From Spinellus fusiger (taxonomy: Eukaryota; Mucoromycota; Mucoromycetes; Mucorales; Phycomycetaceae): a stretch of 64,000 nucleotides of DNA. Where the stretch lies: the NCBI GenBank assembly GCA_025094145.1, contig JALLLS010000028.1, positions 186,001 through 250,000 on the forward strand. Reading direction: 5' to 3'. Positions 36,075-46,488 of the stretch are shown piece after piece. The notes under the pieces were generated by a model. That model saw only the letters and a list, made by a program, of their open reading frames with translations. It was not told the origin of the DNA and searched no databases. Each line of letters begins with the position of its first letter. Position 1 is the stretch's first letter. The position numbers and the translations under genes were made by a program.

Positions 36075-37271
36075 TACACACCAGGAGATTTTCTGACTTT
36101 TAAGCGGTGATATTTCCTTCCTTTTACGAGAGTCCCAAATTCTGCCCCTTTATGTATCTGTGTTTAAAATCAAAGGTTTGCAAGTATCCAAATAATTATT
36201 TCCTTTTGTGGTTACCTCAATATCAAATTGTATTATCAGTAAAATATATTGTTTATGAATAAAATTATTGATAGATAAAATTGTTTATTATAATAATATA
36301 GCTACTGCCCAAGTGCATTCCCTCATAGCAATAGAATCCACAACCTAAAGGCCTTGTGCTTTATCCTTAGGAGATAGATAACTATGCTCAGGAGTATATC
36401 TTAGACATTATTGACCTTGTAGAAGACCACCTGAGACTGATTTGAAAGGAGTCTTTATTTATTAACCATACAATGAGTGTTTTGTACATTAGAATAAGCC
36501 ATAGCCCAGATGAAGATACTGCTTACCTTTTTATCAGTAGAATAGTCTTTAGTAGTGTCTATCACTTCCTTCTATTGTCTCTCTTTGTTAATAATGGCAC
36601 AATACCTTGCTCAGTTATGCTCATATTGACGAGTACTTAGGTGTCAAGTTGTATATGCAGTGTAAGAAATAACAAAAGGAGGGGATTATTAAAACAAATA
36701 ATATTTTTTCTTTCTCTATTCTGGTGACGTATACACTAGCCTTCACTTATAAAATTCACACTCTATTTGCTTTGGACCTAAAGAACAGTATTAGAAACAA
36801 TACTTAGTTCTCATTAAGCACTACCGTTGATACCAGTTACAATGAGTTAATTGAGGTGATTATGAATATGGATTCAATGAATGGCCATACTGTTCTCAAT
36901 GTAAGTAAGTCTGGTTCTATTTTATGGGCAATGGCCACTATAGTTAATTCACTGTGTTCTATAATATATCTTTCTTAAGCAGTGTTATACTGCAAATACC
37001 GTGGCTTAAGGATAACACATCATGTTAAGAGTAGAATATCACTGACTTAGTTGTAATATTGGGGTGATTCTGGATCTATTTTTTGTCTACAGCCAATTCT
37101 ATACTTTTTAATTGCAATGTCAATAGTGATTGCTAAAACAGGCAATTAGAGTTTGAAGTAGCCCATTTAGACAGCGAAGAAGCATTTCTAAATACATTAG
37201 CCAATCATAAGAATATTGAGATTTTATTCTCAGCATTGTTCCTTATATATCCCAAAATCTCCTGGTGTGTA
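36075..37271 (+). mobile_element. CACACCAGG-family 1.2-kb element, both ends intact (reference copy)
   Basis: It starts TACACACCAGGAGATTTTCT followed by gacttttaagcggtgatat, and ends ccttatatatcccaaaatct followed by CCTGGTGTGTA. TA flanks both ends, inverted terminal core CACACCAGGAGATTTT (16 bp). The inside has no intact ORF. The sub-terminal sequences differ between ends, so orientation can be assigned across the family. Reads as a non-autonomous DNA transposon. Confidence 0.8.
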
Positions 37272-37558
37272 GGACTTAAGAAGAATAATGGTTGGATCAA
37301 ATTCAAGATTAAAACAAAAATAAATTATCAGAAAAAGATACTAAGTTAAGTTTGACTTTGAAATATATACAGAACAGATATCAATTTCAGGAACTGAAGT
37401 TTAGACAAATAAGAGATAGCAGAAATAAGTTAAAAAAAAGATTATTTACTGTAGAGTTCTTCTATTGTTTATGGTCTTTACACTATAATAAAGTTGTTGC
37501 AAATGAAGATAGAGTTTGTCTGTGCGTTTATTAAAGAGAATAAACTTAAAGAATTAAT
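37272..37558. other. Spacer between two repeats
   Basis: Contains a 60-codon open stretch (37352-37534) of lysine/arginine-rich composition with no recognisable motif. Confidence 0.3.
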
Positions 37559-38024
37559 CTTATATTAGTATGCCTTACTAGATATTATAATATCTTTTGC
37601 ATGACAAAATCCAATAAGACACACTTTTTAATACAGTTTATCTGTACCATAGGCTTCCGTCAGTTATTAAACTAAGGCTCCCTCAATAAATAAGAAAGAG
37701 AAGGATGGGATGAACCAGAAGGCTTGGGCCTTTTATTGGTTCAGAGAAATAGATAGAAATACAATAAAAGAGTAAAGAGCTTTTTAATAGCATTGAATAG
37801 TATCAGTTGCCATTTATCATACGTTAATAGGGTTATGCTGTATAAAATTCAGGTAGTATTGCTCAATGTTGGCATACATGTCTACTCTGTACTGATAAAG
37901 AGGGCTTTTCAAATAAATGCAAGTCATTGGAGTCATTTCCGTAAATCAATCTGAATCAGTAGTATTTCATTGTGCTTATCATGACATTTTGGTCATTGGC
38001 TGAACATGTATTTATACTCCAACC
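37559..38024. repeat. 466-bp dispersed repeat, copy 2
   Basis: Same sequence as 5523-5988 as far as can be compared by eye, same orientation. The next base pairs diverge, giving a sharp boundary after ctccaacct. Confidence 0.85.
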
Positions 38025-38149
38025 TAACTATCCTGTCGAAAAAAAAGAAGTACGTAGCTCATAGGATTGTATGACTGATTCATCTCACTAATTTTTTCTA
38101 ATGAGCGGCTATTTCTTGGTCATATAACAATGTCTCTACCTTCTGTTTG

Positions 38150-38370
38150 GTATCAATCATTATTTGGACAGTTAAGATGACTTTTGTGTAAATGACCATA
38201 TCCATAACAGCTTTTACACTAAATACTTTGATTTTTTGTCTTAGCTTGTATATTTGTGTCAATTCCCTCGATATCAACCTCCATTTGCTTGTTCTGTTGG
38301 TTTACATAATTAAGAGGACATCTGCAATGAGTTCTTTGAGAATTTCCTGGCTGTGAGCAGCTTGAATAGT
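38150..38370 (-). pseudogene. Zinc-knuckle coding remnant
   Basis: The minus strand reads SCSQPGNSQRTHCRCPLN, then about 40 codons later, past a stop, CKSCYGYGHLHKSHLNCPNN. Both are C-x2-C-x4-(G/H)..C knuckle-like motifs of the sort found in mobile-element and nucleic-acid-binding proteins. No flanking domain identifies the parent element. Confidence 0.45.
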
Positions 38371-38539
38371 ATATATTATGATTTGGTATTTAAGTAACTT
38401 TAAAAAGAAGGAAGAAGAGTACTTTTATGGTTCCTGGTTCCTGGGTTTCATATTTCTTATTTGTTTGCTCACTCAAAAAATACTGATATATCAGGCAAAA
38501 AAGATATTAGCTATTTATTTGCCTGCTCGAAATAAGGCT

Positions 38540-39750
38540 TACAGCCACACAACATTAGAAAGTATACGACTCCCTAATTTATACAATTTTAATCATAATT
38601 CTTCTTTTCACCACAGAATCACATTCCATTAAACAATTTTAAATGTCAAACGCAGAATACTCAACTAGAAACTATAGAGTTTATAATAAGATTAAAGAAA
38701 GAGAGTACTGGGGTGTTTATTGGCTTAAAAAGAAGAATACTCCATGGGTAGCATTCCAAAGGTTATTGGCATTAACAAGACTACTGGTGTACTGAAAAGA
38801 AAAGAAAGAAAGGAAACTCAATGAGAGAGACCTCAGACAACTTGAGGCCATTCTAATAGGCAACTCATTTGCCTTCTATAACTACATGAATTTGGAATTT
38901 AAAGCACATGAGATAATCATCTGTAGAGCAACATTCATCGTATATATACACCAGATTGGGTCTGATTATTATTTTAAAGCACACAAGCCAGGGTTTGAAG
39001 TAGAAGGTTACCAGGGAGGAACCAGAGTGATTCTAAAGATCAGAGAGAGAGATAAGGCTGTTCATAGTGTACCTACAACCAAATGAGGAGAAAGGTAGCC
39101 TAATGATCTGGAGATGTTTCTGGGCGGGTGGATTTGGGTCTTTTGGGCCTTTGGTCTTTATTGATGGTAGTGTAAATTAGGACGTGTATGTCAACATTTT
39201 GGCAGAAAGCTTTCTGCCATGGTTCATTGAATTGAATGAGAAAGAGAACATGGACTTTATATTCCAAGAAGATGGGGCTAACTGACATACAGGTGGCTAT
39301 ACAACATGGTGGAAAAGAGACACATCAAATTTAGAGCTTTGATTACTGGCCTGCCCAAAGTCCTGATCTCAACCCCATCGAACATCTCTAGAGCTGTCTT
39401 GATAAGCTTATTGATAACAAGAGGGCCGGTATCAAAAATATCGATGAGCTCAAGACAGCTTTAGAAGAAGATTGGGGAAATATCCACGTTGATCTTGCCG
39501 AACGTTTAGTTGGCTCAATGAAGGATCGCTGCCAGGCAGTTATTGATGCCAAAGGTGGCCCAACAAAATATTAAATAAAAACTTTTATAAATATACATTA
39601 CTATAAACAATATGTTAAACTAACTTTGTGTTGAATTTGAAGTCATTAGTATGTGTTTTGAGGTCGTAACATTTATATCCGTAAAGCATGTTTTTTTTTC
39701 AGGATTTCAAAAAAGAGAAATCGTACCCTTTCTAATGTTGTGTGACTGTA
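38540..39750 (+). mobile_element. Tc1-type transposon (third family), both TIRs present
   Basis: TA-flanked. Left end TACAGCCACACAACATTAGA, right end (inverted) TACAGTCACACAACATTAGA, with the match continuing for about 32 bases through the GTACGA region. About 1.21 kb. It carries a transposase gene destroyed by stops. Confidence 0.82.
38640..39574 (+). pseudogene. Tc1-type transposase, multiple stops
   Basis: The recognisable order on the plus strand is an HTH-bearing N-terminus (decayed), then DYYFKAHKPGFEVEG (first catalytic block eroded), FQEDGAN-type sequence near 39265, and YWPAQSPDLNPIEHL near 39345-39390, with the last acid present, then LVGSMKDRCQAVIDAKGGPT and a stop at 39574. Several in-frame stops interrupt it, so it cannot make enzyme. 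Confidence 0.75.
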
Positions 39751-39854
39751 TAACTTCACGAGTTCATTAGATAGAGATGTGTGGGTTTCAATAGATAAAG
39801 ATAGTAGTGGTTATAATACATAACAGTGGTTTTAGTGTAATATTATTCAGTAGT

Positions 39855-40930
39855 TACTATCAGTATCTGGCATCTATCATAGCCTGGCATCTCCGTCCCA
39901 TACTAGCAATGAGGGTGTCTGTCACCTTTTTAGATATTTATCCCCATGCCAGCATCAGAGCAACCTCTAACCTTTCTTTGATAGAATATACTCTCATGTT
40001 TTTCCCAATAATCTTCTTGAGGTGGGCCCACAGATACCTCATTGGATTGAGATCAGTATTGCAGGGGCCAGTAAAAAGTCAATACTTATGCTATTTACTG
40101 CCTTCCATTCTCAAGTTGTCTTACTCGTATGGGGTCTATCATTATCCTTCAATATGCAGTAGCTGACTCCAGGGTTTATGAGAGAGATCTTTGAATCCAT
40201 GGTAATAGATATCTTCCAAGACATTGATATACTTGTTGGAGTATATTCTACCCTCCACTACGACCAGTCTCACAACATCCTCTCCACTGAAACAATATAT
40301 AACATCGCTCCACCACCTCTAAACTTCTTCTCAAAGACATTCTCAGGCTTAAAGGCCGTGTAATACAGTCTGATGGATTTTATGCCCCTACCATAGCTCA
40401 TAAACCCCACCCTGGACTGATTAGATCAGACGACTTCTTGCCACTGCTCATGAGTCTAACCAATGGGCTCACAGGCCCGCTGGGATCTTGCCTCCATATT
40501 TCTCTTTGTCAAAAAAAAGGCTTGACTACTGGAATTCACAAGTAGAAGCCTATTTTATCAAATTTATCTTTTCAGGATTTTCCTTGATGCCTTGATAGCC
40601 AGGTCTGCTATGATGGTCTTTCTTTTCTATTTGGGAGTTGCTTATTATTGTTCTTCTCAATCATTGAAAGACCTTGTCATCCCGCTTTCTCTTTCAGCCA
40701 CTCTTGGGAGAAGGTATCAGCAAGCCTGTCTTCTGGAACTGCTTCACTATACTTCTCACAGTGGAAGCAGGCACGCTGAACATATAAGATGCCTCAGCCA
40801 TGGCGGTATTCATACTCAGCACCTCATGCAATATGGCTGTACGAGTTTCAAAGATGGCCTATTTCTCATACATCTCAGGGTTCTGGTGAAGATGCTCATA
40901 GTGTTGGATGAGTCAGACACTATATGAAAA
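39855..40930 (-). pseudogene. Tc1-type transposase (fourth family), decayed
   Basis: The minus strand reads, in order, an N-terminal block near 40900-40700, YCILKDNDRPHTSKTT near 40150-40100 (second aspartate), then DLNPMRYLWAHLKKI near 40040 in which the usual I-E of N-P-I-E is M-R, so the catalytic glutamate is lost, and TLIASMGRRCQAMIDARY at 39920-39870. Stops and shifts occur throughout. Confidence 0.68.
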
Positions 40931-41403
40931 GAAGTGTTATGAAAAAAAAAGAAATAGCATATGTTATTTTTGTATAAAAATAGCTGGTATTTAAAAAAAC
41001 AAAATTACTTTTACTCTGTGGATTTATCTTAATAATTAAGTGGTGTCTTTACTATGTTCACTTTTGAAGAGTTGTAATTTAAAATTGATACTTATATACC
41101 TTTCACACCTAGATGTAACATTTTGAGATTTTGTAGCAGAGATATCTAGATTAGATGATATAATAAATGAAATAGAATAGACATTTTCTTTTTGTTTTGT
41201 TTTTTGTTTAATAGTAGTGTTTAAAATATTCATATGTATATTTGGGATAGAATCTCTAGCACATTAGTAAAAACACCTTTTAGTAAATAAGTGAAGACTT
41301 TACTTTCTATGACAAATGTGTAAACAATATTTCGATGTTTAAAAATATTTATAATAAACCAAAGGGGGTAGAGTTACAATTTGAGAAGTGGCATTATCCT
41401 TTC
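40931..41403. other. AT-rich spacer
   Basis: No gene recognised. Confidence 0.3.
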
Positions 41404-41437
41404 TACACACCAGGATATTTACTGGCTTTTAGGCAGT

Positions 41438-41945
41438 GTGAGACAAGGTAGTGTTACTACCCAATCTTCTTGGAGGTTTGGTAGAAAGTACATTTACATT
41501 GATAAGAAGACAAGACCCCACGTCACAGGGGAAAAACTGACAATTAGTATAAATAGTGTAATTTACTACCTCTTTAATAAACAGACGTTGATCCGAGCTA
41601 CTTCCTGAAGTATTGTTAAGTACTATAGACTTTCTTTGACTTGGATAGTGGGCTTCTTCTTGATCCCAACCTGTTTTATTTGTACGTCTCTCCTTTTTGT
41701 TGGCTCTGAGTTGTGTTTGCACCCAGTGCCACACTCTTCCCTTTTAACATGTTTGTTCTCTGTCCCCCACATTATTTGTGGAGGATACCATACCACCCCA
41801 TCACACTACATTCTCGCACCTGCGAACACATCCCCCACACCTCATTCTTTCATCTCTTGTTCTGTGTCAGTAGCCAGCCCATCCAGGCCCTACGTGTCCC
41901 CTATACGAACTCCCCTGCCCAACATTACAGCAGTACCACCTTTCC
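41438..41945 (+). mobile_element. Insertion in the TIR element, LTR-like
   Basis: Compared with 33006-34230 (inverted), about 500 bases interrupt the left part of the element between ttttaggcag and tttcctttacgctc. The insert starts TGTGAGACAAGG and contains tataaatag near 41550 and aataaac near 41577, the layout of an LTR promoter and poly(A) signal, followed by GC-richer sequence. I could not define a matching second LTR or target-site duplication, so the LTR reading is tentative. Confidence 0.35.
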
Positions 41946-42639
41946 TTTACGCTCATACCAAATAATTCCCTTTTATAGAAATATGTTTAAAATTAAAGGT
42001 TTGAAAGTATCTAATTTATTCTTTTCTTTTGTAGAATACCTCAATGTCAAATTGTATTATCAATAAGATAGAGTAGCTATGAATAAAATTGTTGATGAAT
42101 AAGCTTTCTTATTATAATACTATAGTCAATAATATAATAATACTATAGCTACTGCTGTTCTAGGAGTATTCCTCATAGCAATAGAATCAATACCCTAAAA
42201 TCCTTGTGCTTTATCACTGTGAGATAGATAACTATGCTCAGGAGTATACTCTAGACAGCCTAGACACCTTAGATAGTATAGAAGGAAGAAGACCACCTGG
42301 GACTGACTTGAAAGAAGTCTTTACTTGCCTAATAACAATACAATGAGTGTGTTGTAGATTGTAATAAACTCAAGCCCAGATGATGACACTACTTACCTTT
42401 TTTACCTTAAGAATAGCCTTTGGTAGTGTCTATTACTTCCTTCTATTGTTTCTCTTTGTTAATAATGGCACATTACCTTACTTATTTATGCTCATCTTGA
42501 CAAGTAGTTAATTATCAAGTGAATAGTTTCTATGAGAAATAAAAAAAGAATAAGACCAAAGAATAACAAATATTATAATTCTGGTGATGTATACACTTTG
42601 GCCACCACTTTCCAATAATTAATCGAGTCAAAATTCACA

Positions 42640-43490
42640 AGTCAAACAACTCAATCGCCTTCTAATCTCAATTGAAATATTGTTTATTATATCTTTTTCT
42701 ACCATCAGATTCAAGAAAGAAGAGATCTTCATCTGCACTATCCACCAAAAGAATTCTACTTTTCCTATAATATTGATATAATTCATGATATCTTTAGTTC
42801 TTATCCCATAAACTATCGATTTTCCAAATACTCTATTTATTATGACTGTAAAGCAACCACCCCAAAGCATTTGAAGGCTTATTATAAGCTATCAAGCATG
42901 TGTGAAGTTCTTCAAGATAAGCGTTTCAACTGTTTTCTATTGAGAAGAACATGTATACCATCTTATATGACAATAGATACGCGTATATTGAACACTCATA
43001 GATTGAAAAGGAAGAATTGGTATCTAGTATCGGCAAGTGTGTGTTGATTGAACATGATCTTTGTGATTTACTTTATTGCATGCATGAAGATAGCATTGCA
43101 AAAAACAAAAGAACATACTGACACACTTACAATCGTAGTGCTATTGAAACCAAGTCGAAAAAGTTCAGGAGACTCTGTAAGAACTTGAAGCCTGATGAAA
43201 TGAAAGAAGCCGAGTTATTTCTGTCAGGACATACATCTTCAACAGTCAATTGTGAAAAGTTTGCAAGATATCTTGAGGAGAAAGCCAGAGCTACCCCAGT
43301 ATTGCATAATTATTATTCAAATAAAGGTACCTCTGCTGTGGAAAAACAGAATGTCAATAGCTTACTTTTATTTCTTAGAATGAAGCCTTTGATCTTTAAT
43401 AATCAACAACAATCAGACAAACAGTTGGCTAGTAGTAGCCGATCCACCAATATATATATTTATATAAGAATCCTGTTTAGTTATCGCTAA
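42640..43490 (+). pseudogene. Fanzor/TnpB-like N-terminal and middle fragment (lineage 2)
   Basis: The plus strand reads TPKHLKAYYKLSSMCEVLQD, NCFLLRRTCIPSYMTIDTRI near 42925-42985, then, after stops, KKFRRLCKNLKPDEMKEAEL and LSGHTSSTVNCEKFARYLEE in an open stretch 43185-43490. This resembles, from memory, the N-terminal half of the fungal Fanzor-type proteins whose C-terminus is seen at 12220-12660. No RuvC or zinc-ribbon motif falls in this part, so the call depends on remembered family resemblance rather than a catalytic signature. Confidence 0.42.
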
Positions 43491-43619
43491 ACTAAACTAA
43501 GATACACATAAGTCTTTTTTGAACCATAATACCTTTCTACACTCTATTTTCCTCCAAAGATGCACCAATACTTTATTAAAATACCTTTTCTAAACACATT
43601 AGCCAAGCATAAAAGGAGT

Positions 43620-45562
43620 GTGAAGAAAAAGAACATCACACCAAGCGTCACCATTTGTGTAAAAATTATACATCAATCTCCCAGCAAGGTATGTCTAACC
43701 ATAATCTAACTGTTATTAGATATATTTCTAATACTTTTTTCTACAGTCGTTATCAGTGGTAAATGAAAAACTTGTACAGAAAAAAAAGAGACTCTCTAAG
43801 GTTAAAGAGATAGGCTAGGCAGTTAGCAAACAATAAAGAAGCCCCAATAGCAAGATGTTCTAGCTGCGGAACAGAAAGCCATAACATATCAAGATCACCT
43901 TTATGCCCCCACAAAAGCTCACAAAAGCCCAGTAAGTCGGTAATTTATTAGGAAAGCACATATCAGTAACAAGAAAGATAAAGCTTGAAACAATACTGAG
44001 GCCTGAATACCATGAACAATTAATAGATAGAATTGTCAACATGTCTATCAAGTTTCGAGACATCATAGTCCGTTCACAGTTTTTTTTTGTAAAATACTAC
44101 ATACTATGCCAGAATGATCAACCTGTAAACAAGAAGATCTACACTCAGAATTCCTGGTATTTCATGACATAGATAGCTTTGAACAAGACTGTAACCAATA
44201 GAGGCAGTATCATTCATGACTTGTTTGTTTCTTGGAAAAGTTTTTTTAGTCAGATATCTAAAAGTCAAATATAACGGCCATATAGATATTGGTTATTCAT
44301 AGTGTTTATCCGCTGAATATATAGAAATGCCCACTGCATCTACAAATTTGGTTGTTAAGTATTTCAAGTCAAGAGTTAGAAACTATCTATTTTATCTAGT
44401 AAAAATATTGTTTGAAGAGGTAAAATATTTCTATATATATTTATAGTTAATCGAACATACATTCTAATATCTTTATTTCATTAATATAGCCCAAAAATGA
44501 AAATACATATAGAAAGTAGTGAGCGAATCATGCTACCAGCTTATCTGCAGTGGTATAGCTGTATGACTCGTAGAAGGTAGCACTGGAGTACCTGCTTCAA
44601 ATGATCAAAGAGCTGCTATAGACGCATTATGTACAGAGCTGTCTATAATCAATATTCCTAAACCAGTTACTGGAGTTTGTTTATCTGCTAATCATGGTGC
44701 CTAAGTTCTAATGCCCAGAGAAATTTAAAGATGTGAGCAACCACTTAGTCTATTCTCATTGTTTTCAGTACCCTCATTGAAGTGGAGGTTCATAACAATA
44801 ATTCCAAAAAACCTTCTATCCCTATCTGACTTAGAATCAAAAAGCACTTACCAAGAAAATTTATATTTATTCAATACAATATTTGACATGAAAAGACTCA
44901 AGATAGACAGGTAAGTAAAAAAAAACATACACATGTATATATGAGACTCTCCACTTGTATAAAGAGAACTATATATTGGCTATAGTCTGGAGAGTCTACA
45001 AGATCCAGACAAAAAAAATTACTTTTTCAAATCTCCTAAGAAGTGACGAATTTACAGCGGATGCGGTTCTTTACAAGAAAGTAAATCAAGGAGCAGACGA
45101 CCACAGCTACAGCTACAATCAAGTAATTGATGTTGAGCATGCCCGAAAGACAGTTGAGCAACAAGAGCTTGACCAATTTTCTTTGTGTTGTGTTGACTGG
45201 TCGGAAATTATGTATTTACTGCTACATACAGGGAAACGGAACAAACACATGATATCAGGTGTTCAAAAAAAATACTACACTATGGCTTGGTCAGCTTGAA
45301 TAATAAAACAAACAACGTAAAGAATAAATCAAGAAGGTTTGATAGGCGTCTTTTTTTTCATTTTAATATTTCTACAAGCAAAACCGCTTCTATAACTTAC
45401 TTTGGCCATGTATATTATATATATACATTTACAGCAGATTCTAGCCTTCAATAACAAAAATACTGCTGAGACACGTCTTCGTTTATATCAAGGCGTACAG
45501 AGAGCACGTGAAGAAATGGTTAATATAATAGTAAATAGAGGCTGAAAATACATTAAGTACAA

Positions 45563-45602
<40 letters not shown>

Positions 45603-46335
45603 AAGAAAGAAAAACAAGGCAAAATAGAGAGAGGTAGAAAAAAAGAAACCACAATACGAAAAGTAGAAAGAAAATAACAAAGAACAAAGGCAAGAAGAAG
45701 GTGCCATTGCAAGAGTAATACGACGCACACCTAGAGTACCTTGATGCATCTCGAACTAATTGTTTTTACTATTATTTTATTATTGAAAAGGGGTATTGGC
45801 ACCTAAAAGGATTGGAGTATGATCCTACCAAACTGCTAGTCGTTGCCTATGGCACAGGAATAAAGGTAAAAGATGCTGCCAAGTTTAAAGGTCATCGTGT
45901 TGGTTTGACAAGAAATTTATATCAATCATTGAAAAAAGAGATAAATGGATGGAGATCTTCTTATGGTTGATGTTGACAAGTTCCGAACATCGAGGGTAAG
46001 CATGATTGATCACTCACCTAATATGAAAAGCTCTTCTAACATTTATTTTGTTTTCTTCTTGTTCTCAAGATCTACCACGCTTGTAGCACAAATAACCTCA
46101 CCAAAGTATTAGTAAATTTCAACAGTATCTGCGCTTGCCAAAGTTATGGAATGATCTGGAACAGAGATGTGAGTGCATCAACGAATATCTATACAATTGC
46201 AAAAGAGGCTTTAAATGTTCACCACCAACTAACTACTTTCTGTTGAGAAGAATAGATATTTGTATTCATATTTTACTATATCGCCACATCGAAAGTAGTT
46301 TCCACCGGGATTTAGATATTTACAGGTAAATTATA
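43620..46335 (+). pseudogene. Fanzor/TnpB-like gene (lineage 1), near full length, decayed
   Basis: The order along the plus strand is helical N-terminus (RPEYHEQLIDRIVNMS, 43995-44050); AAIDALCTELSIINIPKPVT (44615-44680); SLFSVPSLKWRFI (44755-44800); an open stretch 44955-45299 with FSLCCVDWSEIMYLLLH (RuvC-I region, V-D-P-G eroded to V-D-W-S) and QKKYYTMAWS; RLYQGVQRAREEMVNI (45480-45525), then a Lys/Arg/Glu run; LLVVAYGTGIKVKDAAKFKG (45835-45895); MVDVDKFRTSR (RuvC-II, glutamate is Lys); an intron (about 45996-46069); CACQSYGMIWNRDVSAS (zinc ribbon with a cysteine lost, RuvC-III aspartate kept). Stops, a frameshift and lost active-site residues mean no nuclease. Family known for RNA-guided DNA cleavage. 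Confidence 0.65.
45563..45616 (+). repeat. (GAAA)n microsatellite
   Basis: About ten gaaa units passing into gaga. It falls in what would be the Lys/Arg/Glu-rich linker of the Fanzor-like pseudogene, where expansion would lengthen a basic run. Confidence 0.9.
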
Positions 46336-46488
46336 ATAATTATAATAATAATAATATTAATCTTTATTTAAAAACTAACATGAATACATCTTAATTTATT
46401 TTTGCTCCTTTTCAAATCGATTTGTCATTTTAAAAAGAAATTGTATTTCGACATTTCCTTTTATATCTCAATAATCTTTGGGTGTGTA

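Larger units (their letters stand above)
41404..46488 (+). mobile_element. 5.1-kb CACACCAGG-bounded unit with Fanzor-like genes
   Basis: Left terminus TACACACCAGGATATTTACT, then ggcttttaggcag, as in the short family members. The right terminus at 46488 is the diverged inverse (ctttgggtgtgTA), preceded by the same tail as at 20166-20397. Between them lie an LTR-like insertion (41438-41945), about 680 bases shared with 33530-34188 (inverted), a Fanzor-like N-terminal fragment of one lineage (42640-43490) and a decayed full-length Fanzor-like gene of another (43620-46335). Whether all this was one mobile unit, or the two ends belonged to different copies, cannot be settled here. Confidence 0.55.

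Noticed and set aside
45483..45749. Minus-strand serine/phenylalanine-rich membrane-like ORFs
   Set aside because: They are the antisense of the GAAA microsatellite inside the Fanzor-like pseudogene.
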